From Embleya sp045207655 (GTDB lineage Bacteria > Actinomycetota > Actinomycetes > Streptomycetales > Streptomycetaceae), in the NCBI RefSeq assembly GCF_045207655.1, contig NZ_CP108787.1, forward strand, positions 1 to 64,000: a DNA stretch of 64,000 bases, in the 5' to 3' direction. The notes under the pieces are model-generated. The model was not told the origin of the DNA, searched no databases, and was given only the letters and a program-made list of their open reading frames with translations. A program made the translations under genes and the position numbers. Numbering within the stretch: position 1 is the first letter of the stretch; every line of letters begins with the position of its first letter. Shown here piece by piece: positions 19,476 to 28,945 of the stretch.

Positions 19476-21005
19476 TCACACGCTGCGGGGTGTGTGCTCC
19501 GCGATCAGCGACACCAGGATTCCGACGTGGACCGAACGGGCGTCGAACGTCTCGGTGTGGCCGCCGTACGGCATCCTGTCCCGGGCCACGAAGGGCCGGT
19601 GGCCGCTCGCGCGCAGGTAGGCGAGAACGGACTGCTCGGTGGCGAGCGCGTCCGCGCCGATCTCGAATGGCGTGGTGTGTTCCAGGGCCCAGCCCCCGCG
19701 GCCGAGGGAACGAATGCGATCGGAGACGGTGGCCAGTCCGGTGACGCCGATCTTGGCCGCGCCCCAGTCGTGGTGGTGGAGAACGTAGACCAGCGCGGGG
19801 GCGGCCGGGGCGAATCCCCAGGTGGCACACCAGCGACAGCGCGAGCCCGACAGGATCGTCGACAGCATCGGGCTGCTCTGGGCTCCGCATCCGCGGCACA
19901 GACACCGCCAGGGCTTGGCCCGGCCCGGATACGGCTCCAGGGGTTCGAGGTCGGCGTCCAGCATGGCCGCCACCGCGGGGGCCGCCTTCCGGTCGATCCT
20001 CGTGCGGCCCGAGGCCAGGTGCGCGCAGTGGCGACAGCCCGAGCAGCCCGAGCGGATGTTGACCAGGCACGGGGAGACCACACGCTCGCAGGTGCGGCAG
20101 CGACTCGACCACGGTGCCCCGGACCCCGGATAGGGCTCCAGCGGAACCAGGCCCGCGGCATCCAAGTCGGCCAACGCCCGCGCGGTCCCGGCCGCCAACC
20201 GGCGCGTGGATGCGGCCGTATGGGCACAGGTCCGGCATCCCGACTGCCCGGCGCGAACGTCGTGCAGCCTCGGGGCAACCCGGGCGGCGCAGCGGCCGCA
20301 TCGTGCGGGCCACGGGGTGACCGCGCCCGGGTAGGGGGTCAGGGGTTCGAGGAGTGCGGCGCGCATGTCGGCGAGGGCGCGGGCCGCGTGGCGGGCGAGT
20401 TTCGCCTCGCCCATCGCCCGCATGCCGCAGTGCCGACACCCGCCGCTGTTCCCGGTACGCACGCTGTTCAGGTTCGGGTGGACCACGGCCCCGCAGCCCG
20501 TGCACAGGGCACGCCACCGCGCGGTGACGCCGGGAAAGTCCTCCAACGGCTCCAGCCCCACCGCCCGGAACTCGTCCACGGCGAGTTCGGCGGCGGCGCG
20601 GATCCGCTCGCGCCCGGCGGACGCGTTCGCGCACGACCTGCATCCGAAGCCGCGTTTGCGGCGGACCGCATCCAAAGTGGGGGCCGTGGCCGCGCCGCAC
20701 ACGGCGCAGCGGCTGCTCCAGGGGGCGCGCGCGTTGCGGTAGGGCTCCTGGGGAATGAGTCCGGCCGCGCGCATCGCGCTCTCGGCGTCGTGCGCGGGCA
20801 CCGTGCGGCGTCTGGCCGAGGTCGCCGCAGCACAGACGCGGCAACCGCCCTGTCCTTTGCGGAGGTTGGCGAGGGTTGGTGAGGTGGTGGTGCCGCAGCG
20901 GGTGCAGTGCGAGGGCCATGGGAGGGCGTAGCCGGGATAGGGGCCGGTGGCCTCCAGCCCGGCCGCGCGCAACGTGGCGTGTGCTGCGGAGTCGCTGATC
21001 CTCAC
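19476..21005 (-). CDS. six zinc-ribbon repeats fused to a GIY-YIG-like domain
   Basis: This 509-aa paralog of the protein at 7560 has six repeats (about residues 9-58, 76-126, 143-193, 211-261, 278-328, 346-393), each with PYPG, PWxxxCxxCG and GCRxC. Unlike the first copy, nearly all repeats keep both Cys pairs. The C-terminal domain (404-509) has LVYVLHHHDWGAAKIGVT, EQSVLAYLR and the shared ending RMPYGGHTET. GTG 21005 is chosen because homology starts there (RISDSAAHATLRAAG); the frame upstream is non-coding and no clear ribosome site is seen. A decayed copy of 'gene a' starts about 300 bp away on the other strand. Confidence 0.75.
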   Translation of the reverse strand: MRISDSAAHATLRAAGLEATGPYPGYALPWPSHCTRCGTTTSPTLANLRKGQGGCRVCAAATSARRRTVPAHDAESAMRAAGLIPQEPYRNARAPWSSRCAVCGAATAPTLDAVRRKRGFGCRSCANASAGRERIRAAAELAVDEFRAVGLEPLEDFPGVTARWRALCTGCGAVVHPNLNSVRTGNSGGCRHCGMRAMGEAKLARHAARALADMRAALLEPLTPYPGAVTPWPARCGRCAARVAPRLHDVRAGQSGCRTCAHTAASTRRLAAGTARALADLDAAGLVPLEPYPGSGAPWSSRCRTCERVVSPCLVNIRSGCSGCRHCAHLASGRTRIDRKAAPAVAAMLDADLEPLEPYPGRAKPWRCLCRGCGAQSSPMLSTILSGSRCRWCATWGFAPAAPALVYVLHHHDWGAAKIGVTGLATVSDRIRSLGRGGWALEHTTPFEIGADALATEQSVLAYLRASGHRPFVARDRMPYGGHTETFDARSVHVGILVSLIAEHTPRSV

Positions 21006-21304
21006 GAGCGTGCCCGCGTGGCTTGGTGGGCGCGGATCGGAGGGTGGTCCGAGGCGATGTCCCTGTCGGCAACGTGGCGGCGCAGGAGTTGCCGGTGCCG
21101 GGGGTCGTCGAGGTCGGCGGGGCGCTGCAGAGTCCCGGCGAGGCCTGGTGGCTGGTCGCAGCCATCGCCGGCGCTCTCGTGCGGTTCGGTGCTGACACCG
21201 GGTTCGACCACCCGACCATCGTGTCGACTTCGGATCGTTCACGCAGTCGTTTCGCCTCTTCGCACGGTCTTGCCGGCGCGATTCGTCGGGTGGCGCAGCG
21301 GCTC

Positions 21305-21725
21305 TGCCGAGTGCGACCGTGACGCCGAGCGGGTGCACACGGTGTTGGGGTGGGCGTGGTGTCGGAAGTCCTCAGGTCGCCGCGGGGCCTTCGCCGTCGA
21401 AGGTGGTGCGGACGGCGGGCCGTTCGCGGTTGCGTGTACGTCCGAGTCCCTGGCGACGCGGTGAGGTCGCTTAACGCCGTCGACCATCACCTCGGGCAAG
21501 ACGACGAGCGCCTCGCTGCGGATGTGGCGTCCGGCGTCCGGTCCGCGGGCGACCGGGACCACGCCGGCGCGCGGTAGCCGGCCGCTGGTGTCCTCTGTGT
21601 CGCGACGGTCGCGGGTGCCACATGCGCTCCGGAACCGCGGTGCCGGGACCCGGTCGGGCGTGTCAACGCGGTGGAACGGTTGCGCATCCACGTGACCCGG
21701 CTCTCGACACGCCGACAAGGCCGTC
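21305..21725 (+). pseudogene. decayed copy of 'gene a' (6731-7429)
   Basis: From GACCGTGACGCCGAG onward the DNA tracks 6808-7240: GGTGGTGCGGACGGCGGGCC matches the first-copy sequence coding EGGADGGPF, GTCCGAGTCCCTG recurs, and later GACGACGA.CGCCTCGCTG and GTGACCCGGCTCTC.  Frames are broken several times and a large part of the middle is missing. The copy diverges from the intact six-repeat gene at 19476-21005. Confidence 0.7.
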
Positions 21726-21755
21726 GTGGAAGCCGCGCGTCACGACGGCGAGGGT

Positions 21756-22544
21756 CTAGGTGTTCCTTCGGCGTGCGATCTCCCTCCCGGCGTGCTCACG
21801 GGCGGTGGCGTGTCGTCGGACGGCGCGCGCGTCGGCAGTGGTGGCCGCGCGATGGACCAGGTCTTGTGCCAGGAGTCGGACAAGTTCACCGGGGAGGTCG
21901 CTCGCAGCCTCGGCGTCCTCCAGCCAGCGGCTCAACGTCCTCAGTTCGACCCTCAATACGGGGATGTACAAGGGTGGTTCCTCGGCGTGGGCGCCGGCGA
22001 GGTATTCGAGGGCGTGGCGCCGGTTGGCGTGGCGGCGGGCGGCATCGACGCGTTGGGCCCAGGACTGGCGGGTATGGCGGGGCAGGTGCGCGCGCAGGCG
22101 GGTGTGCGCGGCGCGCAGGTTCCCCGAGTAGGCGGGCCGCTTCGAGGTGCCTGCCGCGGCCGCGTCGAGCAGGAGGGCTGCCACGAACGCGGCCACGCGT
22201 TCGGGGGCGGGAACGGGCCCGGCGCCGGCCCATCGGTTCAGAGGGAGTACGGGTTCGGACGTGGCCGTGTCCCAGACGCTGCAGGACCATCCGGATTCGA
22301 TGTCCCAGGTCAGTTCGCTCTCGTACGGTCCCGGGTGCAATGTCTGCTGGAAGGTGTGCGCGAAGCCGATCCATCCGCGTGCGCAGGGGAGTTCGTTGTC
22401 GTCGGTGTGAGGCGGATGCGCATCGCAGCCGACGACGTGGTGGCCGTCGGCGAGGAGGCGTTCCGCGACGGCCGCCATGTAGTGGCCGATGAGGTTGCCG
22501 AGGGCTCGGTCGTCGGTCACGACGCCCATCTTGGCGCGTATCAC
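21756..22544 (-). CDS. DUF6292-like protein
   Basis: The 262-aa product has the layout I associate with streptomycete DUF6292 proteins: ALGNLIGHYMAAVAERLL, then ELTWDIESGWSCSVWDTA, then LNRWAGAGPVPAPERVAAFV ending the domain near residue 125. The second half is Arg/His-rich and helical (RQSWAQRVDAARRHANRRHA, LPGELVRLLAQDLVH). GTG 22544 and ATG 22529 are both possible starts; neither has a good ribosome site. Function unknown. It diverges from the DUF6461 gene at 22948. Confidence 0.65.
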   Translation of the reverse strand: MIRAKMGVVTDDRALGNLIGHYMAAVAERLLADGHHVVGCDAHPPHTDDNELPCARGWIGFAHTFQQTLHPGPYESELTWDIESGWSCSVWDTATSEPVLPLNRWAGAGPVPAPERVAAFVAALLLDAAAAGTSKRPAYSGNLRAAHTRLRAHLPRHTRQSWAQRVDAARRHANRRHALEYLAGAHAEEPPLYIPVLRVELRTLSRWLEDAEAASDLPGELVRLLAQDLVHRAATTADARAVRRHATAREHAGREIARRRNT

Positions 22545-22947
22545 GCGCGCGGTCGAGCACGCGAAGGCTTCACCGCAGCGGAGGGGCGGCGGCGCCCGGC
22601 CGAGGCCGACGAGAGATCATGCACCTCGACGACCTCGCCCACTCGGCCGCGGCGTTGCTTCGCGCGCCCGCTCCTCCAGGCGATGGGCACCATCCAGGAC
22701 GGCCCGCTCGCGCCCTGGGAGCTCGCGATCGCGCGCCGGAGCGTGAACGGGGACCGGTGGGGTGTCCGCTGTGGGCTCGGAAGATGCCGAATCCTTCCGG
22801 TCCGGGAGCAGCCGCTGAAGGCCCCGTCGGGTGTGGTCGAGAACGTCGTCGCGGGTCTCGTGTGACGGACGGGTGGGACTGCCGGCCGGTGAACGGCTCC
22901 CGGTACTCAAGGCGTTCGTTGTCGGGGGTCCGACCTATGGTGTGTGG

Positions 22948-23610
22948 ATGAGGACCTGGGACGGCATCGCGTGGCTGCGCGAGGCGCGCGAGTTCGAATC
23001 GGACTATTGCGTGACGTTCGCCAAGGGCCTTCGGCCACTCGAGTTGCTCACCCGGATGGGCTGCGATCCGACCACCGCCGCACCCATGGGGTTCGTGGAC
23101 GCCACCGAGGCCTATTTCGACACCGGCGTGGAGGTCATCCGCGCGGGCGTCTCACACGGATGGGCCTTCGCGGTGGAAAACACCGGGGCCCGCGGCTTCG
23201 ATCCCGATGTCCAAGCCGCAGTCTCCGTCGGCACCGAGGCGGTCGTCGTCTACTCGGACGTCAACCCGGTCGCGCACTTCGTCCATGCCCGGAACGGCGA
23301 GGTCACCTGTGGATTCGCGGCAGCGACGCCCGAATGCCGTTTCGGAACGGATCCCAACCTGCTCCTTCCACACATGATCGCCGCCGGGCTCTTGAGCCCC
23401 GGTGGCGACCCTCCGGCCGACGACGACACCTCGCCGCGTGGATGCGAACTGCGGATGAGCGAGAGGGCGTTCGGCCTCGATCTCCCCTACGACCTCGTCG
23501 TCCATGGCCTGCTCACCGCCGCAGCACTGCGCGAAGGCCTCTCCGAGCCCCTGTCCGTCGACACCGCACCGGCCCGGGAAACCCCCGGGCCGGGCCCCGG
23601 GGCGGTGTGA
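22948..23610 (+). CDS. DUF6461 protein
   Basis: The 220-aa protein starts WDGIAWLREAREFESDYCVT and FAKGLRPLELLTRMG, matching the usual DUF6461 opening, and continues with HGWAFAVENTGARG and EAVVVYSDVNPVAHFV. This family is confined to actinomycetes and has no known activity. ATG 22948 is chosen because homology starts there; no ribosome site precedes it and CTATGGT sits only 10 bp upstream, so the message may be leaderless. The last 25 residues are Pro/Gly-rich. Confidence 0.8.
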   Translation: MRTWDGIAWLREAREFESDYCVTFAKGLRPLELLTRMGCDPTTAAPMGFVDATEAYFDTGVEVIRAGVSHGWAFAVENTGARGFDPDVQAAVSVGTEAVVVYSDVNPVAHFVHARNGEVTCGFAAATPECRFGTDPNLLLPHMIAAGLLSPGGDPPADDDTSPRGCELRMSERAFGLDLPYDLVVHGLLTAAALREGLSEPLSVDTAPARETPGPGPGAV

Positions 23611-23849
23611 GCCCTCTCCACCATCGAATCGCCCAACCGCGAGCCCGGACCGTAGACGCGGCAAGGGCGGTTCGGCGTCGCCCGGATCGGTCTGCCGCGC
23701 GAGTGCCTGCGCGTCGTCGCTGGAGCGACCAAAACGCGCGAAGAGGTCGGCGCATTGGTTCGCACCCAGACCCCGGCGCGCCCGTCTGCGCCGGTCGTGC
23801 GGAAGGGGTCGCACGCCATCCTCCGTCCGGTTCCAGGGGGCTTCGGTGG

Positions 23850-24698
23850 TCATCGGTCGGCGATGGCGTCCGTGCTGGCGACCCCGCCGTAGGTGAACGC
23901 GGCGATGGTGTCCGGGTGGGGGCTGCTGTGAAAGTCGGGGCGCCATGCCGACGCCTCGGTCAGTCCGGGCCCGAGGAGGGTCAGATCTTCGAGGAGTCGT
24001 TCGATGTCGCTTCGTGCACGGACGCGGCCCCATGCCCCGCCCGTGGCGGTGAGCATGAGGTCGGTGATCGCCTCGCGGACGGCGACCTCGTTGGCGACGA
24101 GGTGACTGACGACGACGAAGCCGCCCGGGCCCTGCCAGCGGGCGATACGCCGAATCAGGGTGGCCGGGTCGGCTTCGTCGGGCACGCATTGCAGAACGTC
24201 ACAGAGCAGCACGGCTGTCGGCCGCGTACGGTCGAGGAGTCGATCGATGTCGGGATGGTCCAGGAGTGTGTCGTCGGTGATGTCGGCGCCCACCACGAGT
24301 GTGTCGTCGTTCCGGCCGAGGAGCCTTTTCGCGTTCTCGATCACCATCGGGTCCCGGTCGACGTAGACGGTTTTGGCTCCCACCCGGAGGTTCCGCGCTA
24401 TCTGGTGGACGTTGCGGCGATGCGGCAGTCCGCAGCCCAGATCGACAAACTGCCGCACTTCGTGCTCGCGGGCGAGTTCGCGCACGGCTCGTTCGGTGAA
24501 CGCGCGGGACGCTCGCGCGATGGCCCGCATGCGGGGTTCGATGTCCGTGAGGGCCTCGCACGCGCGCGCGTCGACGCCGTAGTTGTCGGTCCCGCCCAGC
24601 AGGAGGTTCTGTATCCGGGCGTCGCCGGCCACGTCGACGGGAACTCGGACGGGATCCGGCGTCGCGACGAAGTCGGGCGTGGCGGGATTGTGAGTCAT
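23850..24698 (-). CDS. DUF574-type SAM-dependent methyltransferase
   Basis: The 282-aa product matches the S-adenosyl methyltransferase family PF04672/DUF574: LLLGGTDNY (32-40), the SAM-binding FVDLGCGLP (84-92), VYVDRDP (111-117), LCDVLQCVPD and a C-terminal FTYGGVA. Members are abundant in streptomycetes with mostly unknown substrates. ATG 24698 has GGGAG about 6 bp upstream. It is the last gene of the minus-strand operon that begins at 27877. A -10-like TAGGGT lies about 185 bp upstream, so it may also have its own promoter. Confidence 0.88.
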   Translation of the reverse strand: MTHNPATPDFVATPDPVRVPVDVAGDARIQNLLLGGTDNYGVDARACEALTDIEPRMRAIARASRAFTERAVRELAREHEVRQFVDLGCGLPHRRNVHQIARNLRVGAKTVYVDRDPMVIENAKRLLGRNDDTLVVGADITDDTLLDHPDIDRLLDRTRPTAVLLCDVLQCVPDEADPATLIRRIARWQGPGGFVVVSHLVANEVAVREAITDLMLTATGGAWGRVRARSDIERLLEDLTLLGPGLTEASAWRPDFHSSPHPDTIAAFTYGGVASTDAIADR

Positions 24699-24885
24699 GC
24701 GAACTCCCATGGGTGGTGTGCTCGTCTCCGGATACGGACGGTCGTTGGTGGAGGGCACGGGCCGCAGCGGCCCGGGGCGAACGACGAGGAGCCCGAGCCG
24801 ACATCCGAGCCCTGTCCCGCCGGGCGGCGAGAACGGGGAACCCGAGCCCGGCACCCACCGACCAGAAGCGGGTTCGGTCGTGACC

Positions 24886-25800
24886 CTAGGAACCGGTGCC
24901 GGAAGAAGGGGACACTCCGGAGACCGCCGCCGTCCCGGTGGACAGGGGCGGGTCGACGGGGGTGAGGCGGCCGACCCACAGGGGTCGGTCCGCGCACTCG
25001 ACATGTTCGGGGCATTCCGGCGTGCGGGTGAGACCGCTGTGCGGCGCGATCTCGTACCAAAGGTTGTCGAGGCACAACAGTGGTCGCCAACCGATGTAGC
25101 GCAGCGCGCGAACCAGGTGGCGGTTCTCCTCCGCCGTGCAACCGAGGTCCAAGACCCTGGCCGCGGCCGTGACGAACGGTGCCTCGGTGGCGTGTTCGTG
25201 CTCCTGGCAACGCCCGGGCCAACCTCTCTCGGCGGCGTGGAGAGCGGTCGGCAGCAGGCCCATGAGCCGTCCGACGACGCTGTCGTGGAAGGCGTCCGGG
25301 TCGAAACCGTCGGGCGGGGCCGCGAGGTGGCTCTGGGCCAGGATCGGACCGCTGTCGTAGGAATCGGGCCGCATCCGGTGGGCGGTCAGCCCGATGTAGG
25401 GATCGCCGCGGCGCAGTGCCCACGCGACGGGGGCGGGCCCGCGCAGCCGGGGCAGATCGCCCGAGTGCAGGTTGATCGCGCCGAGGCGGGCGACGTCCAG
25501 GACGACGGACGGCAGCATCGCCGCGTAGCCATACACGATCAGGACGTCGGGGGCGTGAGGGCGCAGCAGGTCGGCGAGTTCGCCGACGCGGCCGGCCACC
25601 ACCGCCGTCGCGGGCGGCGCACTCGCGCGAATCGCGGTCAGGCGCGCGTCGGTGTCGTCTTCGCGCGTGCCGTTGTGCCACAGGACGGCGGGGGTGGCGT
25701 GGACGACGGTCCGGTGTCGGGTGCGGTCGCACGCGGTACGCATCGACGTCAGGCCGGCCGCGGTGGAACTCAGCAGGGCCAGGCGCAGGGGCTCGCTCAC
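24886..25800 (-). CDS. formyltransferase-family protein
   Basis: The 304-aa product has a formyl-transferase N-terminal domain. NLHSGDLPRLRG (110-121) carries the Asn and His of the catalytic site (N110, H112) and YDSGPIL supplies the Asp (D149), matching the Asn-His-Asp triad of Fmt, PurN and ArnA. It is about the length of Fmt, but the C-terminal part is not Fmt-like (CTAEENRHLVRALRYIGWRP, LLCLDNLWYE), so the acceptor is probably not Met-tRNA. GTG 25800 has GGAGG 6 bp upstream. Its place between two methyltransferase genes suggests tailoring of a small molecule or peptide (inference). Confidence 0.82.
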   Translation of the reverse strand: MSEPLRLALLSSTAAGLTSMRTACDRTRHRTVVHATPAVLWHNGTREDDTDARLTAIRASAPPATAVVAGRVGELADLLRPHAPDVLIVYGYAAMLPSVVLDVARLGAINLHSGDLPRLRGPAPVAWALRRGDPYIGLTAHRMRPDSYDSGPILAQSHLAAPPDGFDPDAFHDSVVGRLMGLLPTALHAAERGWPGRCQEHEHATEAPFVTAAARVLDLGCTAEENRHLVRALRYIGWRPLLCLDNLWYEIAPHSGLTRTPECPEHVECADRPLWVGRLTPVDPPLSTGTAAVSGVSPSSGTGS

Positions 25801-25993
25801 GACGAACCTCCGTGGCAGCGGGGGTATTCGGGGGTCGGACGCCGTGTGACGGGCGGCGGGCGGTGCGTCGCGGGTGCGGTGCCGATGGGAACTCCAGGTT
25901 CGTGGAAGCGGTTTCCGGCCGCTTCGGCCGGTCGCTGTGTGGCGCGTCGGGGATGGGTCGGGAGGGGGGGTCGCGGAGTGCGGTGTCGAGCGG

Positions 25994-26206
25994 TCACCAC
26001 GTGTAGTAGGTGGCGACGAGCAGGGCGAGGCTGACGACGAACGACAGGCCCGCGCAGCCTCGAACGTCGACCCACCACCGTCGGAGGACGGTGTGGTGCC
26101 CGGAACCGGTCGGGTGTGTCCGGGACGAACGCGGGTCGGGCGGGCGGTTCACGCCGCCCCGCGGCGCGCGGTGTCGGTTCGTGTCGCGGGCGGGGTCAGG
26201 TCCCAC
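25994..26206 (-). CDS. possible small membrane peptide
   Basis: A 70-aa frame ends in CAGLSFVVSLALLVATYYTW, one membrane segment. Its start at 26206 would overlap the end of the methyltransferase gene by 58 bp, consistent with translational coupling, but the N-terminal half is low in quality. It could be a real single-span protein or a shadow. Confidence 0.35.
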   Translation of the reverse strand: MGPDPARDTNRHRAPRGGVNRPPDPRSSRTHPTGSGHHTVLRRWWVDVRGCAGLSFVVSLALLVATYYTW

Positions 26207-27180
26207 ATCCGGACCGGTCTGCCGTCCTTCTCGTCAGTGAGGGTCACCAGGGTTCGACCGCCGTGCGCGGTGAGGGTGAAGCGGTTCAGTCGCGGTCGGC
26301 CCAGCGCGACGTGGGCCCCGTAGCGCATACCCAGGGCTGTGTCCCCGCAGGGGTGGGCGCCGCGCGGCAAGTGGGCGACGGACGCGACGCGGGTCGGTGG
26401 CGGCAGATACGCGAACAGGTCGAATCCGTGTGCCCCGTGCTCGGTCAGCAACGGGTCGCCGACCCGGTCGGGGTGGTCCCAGGGACCGAACGCGGCGGGC
26501 AGCGGTTCGAACCGGCCGTGTGCCCCGGTCCCGTGGGTATCGCGGTCGACGACGGCGAGGGCCTGGCCGATCGAGGTGAGGAGGCGGCCGCCGGGGCGCA
26601 GAGCTCGCGTCCACAGGACGGGGATGTGGTCGGTGGTTCCCGTGACGACGACGTGGTCCCAGCGGCCGGCCGGCAGGCGGTGGTGGGCGTCGGCGATCTC
26701 GACGCGTGCGCGCGAGCGTGCGGCGGCGAGGCGGTTCGCGGCCTCGGCGCCGATCGAGGGAGTCGACTCGCACACCACGACGTCGGGCCGGGCGGGGTGC
26801 GCGGCGATCACGGCCGCCTCCCAGCCGCCGCGTGCGCCGACCACCAACACCCGCTGGCCCGGGCGTGGTTCGAGGCGCGTGAGCAGGGCCGCGAACCCGA
26901 GTGCCGGGGCCCAGGCGGCAACGCGGCCGTCGGGAGCGGGTGTGGACAAGTCGCCGGTCGCAGCGAGCGCGCTCCAGTACGCGTCGGCGTTCGGGCCGTC
27001 GGGAGTGAGGGTCGCGCTCGGGTTCGCGACGGCGGGCGCGTAGCCGCTTCGGGGTGTCGCGGCGAGCGCGTGCTCCCAACCGGTATCACGCAACCGGGGG
27101 GTGTGGTCGACGAGTTCGCGCACGTGGGCGTGGTGCGCGCGCTCCGCGGGTGTGGGGCGCGGACAGGGGGTGGGGGGCAC
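26149..27180 (-). CDS. PCMT-like O-methyltransferase
   Basis: The 343-aa protein resembles protein-L-isoaspartate O-methyltransferase relatives. A helical N-terminus with WEHALAATPRSGYAP precedes the SAM motif VLVVGARGGWEAAVIA (111-126), VVVCESTPSIG, then WDHVVVTGTTDHIP and LRPGGRLLTSIG, with a C-terminal strand domain. It is longer than repair PCMT (about 210 aa) and similar in layout to the versions used with actinomycete peptide-modification clusters. GTG 27180 has AGGAAGG about 8 bp upstream and lies 34 bp after the previous gene's stop. Substrate unknown. Confidence 0.78.
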   Translation of the reverse strand: MPPTPCPRPTPAERAHHAHVRELVDHTPRLRDTGWEHALAATPRSGYAPAVANPSATLTPDGPNADAYWSALAATGDLSTPAPDGRVAAWAPALGFAALLTRLEPRPGQRVLVVGARGGWEAAVIAAHPARPDVVVCESTPSIGAEAANRLAAARSRARVEIADAHHRLPAGRWDHVVVTGTTDHIPVLWTRALRPGGRLLTSIGQALAVVDRDTHGTGAHGRFEPLPAAFGPWDHPDRVGDPLLTEHGAHGFDLFAYLPPPTRVASVAHLPRGAHPCGDTALGMRYGAHVALGRPRLNRFTLTAHGGRTLVTLTDEKDGRPVRMWDLTPPATRTDTARRGAA

Positions 27181-27214
27181 GGTGGCGACCTTCCTGGGCA
27201 GTTCCCGAACGCGG

Positions 27215-27877
27215 TCAGGACGCGGGGGCGGGGGTCGGCGCGGTCGGCCGGCGGGCGGGTGCGGGTCCGATCAGCGGCAGTCGGGGCGGATCGCCGGCGA
27301 TGGGCACGCCGGTGGTCCAGGCGTCGTGGAGGCGGGCGAGGAAGTCGTCCGCGGTGTGGATGGGCGGCAGGTCCTCGACGGGCAGGAGCCACACCCCCGC
27401 GCCCGTGGCGCCGGTCGCGGGTCCCAGACGCACAAGCGCCAGGGCAAGGCCCCCGGACGCGCTGTCCGTCACGAGTGTTCGGATCGCCAGGGCCAGTGCC
27501 TCGCGCCGGTGACGCTCGGGCTCGGGCAGGTCCCAGGCGCGCAGCTGGCTGTCGAGAACGATGTCGAGATCGGCCCACAGGGTCTGCCACGTCGACAACC
27601 GCACCGTCCACACCCGCCCCAGCGGGGAGTTCGGGCGACAGGGCCACCACACCCGGGGCGCGGCGCAGGCTGCCGGTGTGCCCACGCAGTCCAGGATGAG
27701 TGCCGCGCTCGCGATCGGGGAGCACGGCCACTGGGCGCCGCAGCACGAACAGCGGCCCTGGTTGTCGTGATGCGCGGCGGCGACGTCGTCCGCGACGCGG
27801 TGCTGCTCGCGCCAGGCGTCCCGCGGTCCGCCGGGGATGCGGTCCGTCCGGGCCTGTCCGTTCTTCTTCGTACGCAT
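27215..27877 (-). CDS. unknown protein with Cys-rich N-terminus, first gene of operon
   Basis: The 220-aa product has HHDNQGRCSCCGAQWPCS near residue 40, a compact Cys cluster seen in several orphan actinomycete proteins, then CVGTPAACAAPRVWWPC, and a regular C-terminal part (RREALALAIRTLVT, HTADDFLARLHDAWTTG). Function not recognised. ATG 27877 has GGGAGA upstream. It is the first gene of the minus-strand run 27877 to 23850. Confidence 0.7.
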   Translation of the reverse strand: MRTKKNGQARTDRIPGGPRDAWREQHRVADDVAAAHHDNQGRCSCCGAQWPCSPIASAALILDCVGTPAACAAPRVWWPCRPNSPLGRVWTVRLSTWQTLWADLDIVLDSQLRAWDLPEPERHRREALALAIRTLVTDSASGGLALALVRLGPATGATGAGVWLLPVEDLPPIHTADDFLARLHDAWTTGVPIAGDPPRLPLIGPAPARRPTAPTPAPAS

Positions 27878-28945
27878 CGAGTCTCCCGTGCTGTGGGGCG
27901 GGGGTACGGGCGGCACGCGTCTCTCACCAGGTCGGCGTGCCGCCCGCCTTCGGGTCACCGCCGCGCTCGAGAGCGGCCCGGGCCCCGGCTCCCCCCACTC
28001 CCCGGACGGGGAGAACGCGGCGGAAGGGATCGGGGAGGAGGGGAAGTCGTGGTCGGATACGGCGGGGAGGCCGTATCCGACCGGCCGCCCCCGGGGAAAG
28101 GGCGGCCCGTCCCCGCGCGAAGAGATGTCGATCCGCGCGGGGAGGATCAGCAGTCAAGTGGTGCCCGGGTCCCGGCACCGCGACGTCGAGACGGACGAAC
28201 TCGCCGTGGTCCTCGCCCGGTGTCGAACCGATCCGCTGGTCCGGCACTCGTAACGCGCGCCCGGCGCCAACGCCGCGTCGTGCGCCCGCGATCGCCCGCA
28301 CGAACCCGGCCGGGACGGTCGAACGACCGTCGCAAACCGGGGTCCGCGTCGGGGGCCGTCGTCGCGCGTTGTCGCCTCCGGGCTCGTCGAGCACGACCTG
28401 ACGTGTCGAGGGACCTGCGGGCGGTGCCCGGCCGGGTTTCTCGCGTTCGTGGAACCGATGCCATCCACCGGTGGGCGCACACGGACGATGGCGCCGGCCC
28501 GTTCGCTCGCCACGAGCGCGGCCGTCACCGACATTCTCCGGGCGCACCGCCGGTGGACAACGTTCCCGCCCTCGGCCGGGAACCCCGTCGGACGGCCCGT
28601 CGGCGACGGCGGGCGCGGTGCGGCCCCGACCGGAACCGGGATACACGCTCATGGTCGTGACCGCGGTCGTCCGTGGCCGGGCCGGAGGTAACGCCATGCC
28701 GAACTCCCTGACAGAAGGGGTGCCTTGCGCGTGTTGAACCGCCCTTCCCGCAGCTCACGAGGGCGTGGAGGTGATCTCAAAATACAAGGGAACATCCCCC
28801 AGGCAATACCCTTCCGTGAAATTTCAGACAGAAGAATGGTTCCATGTGACGATTCAGCCACCGTAGGCTCAGGGCGAAGCGTCCGGGCAGCGCGCCATAC
28901 GGCACGATGACGGCGAAGACGTGCTTGTCCAGTCGAGGAGGCGTG
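27878..28945. other. intergenic between divergent genes, with AT-rich segment
   Basis: About 1 kb with no supported gene. It holds two hairpins (28051-28082, 28083-28107). Around 28775-28850 the DNA is unusually AT-rich for this window (for example CTCAAAATACAAGG and GAAATTTCAGACAGAAGAA), probably the promoter region of the XRE gene. Confidence 0.45.
28051..28107. other. two adjacent hairpins
   Basis: GGTCGGATACGG (28051-28062) pairs perfectly with CCGTATCCGACC (28071-28082), and GGCCGCCC (28083-28090) with GGGCGGCC (28100-28107). They lie 175 bp upstream of the operon start at 27877; no gene ends here, so an attenuator, insulator or operator is possible. Confidence 0.4.

Noticed and set aside
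23850..27877. RiPP biosynthetic cluster
   Set aside because: Tailoring-type enzymes are present but no precursor peptide, cyclase, ATP-grasp or transporter could be identified, so I report only an operon of modifying enzymes.
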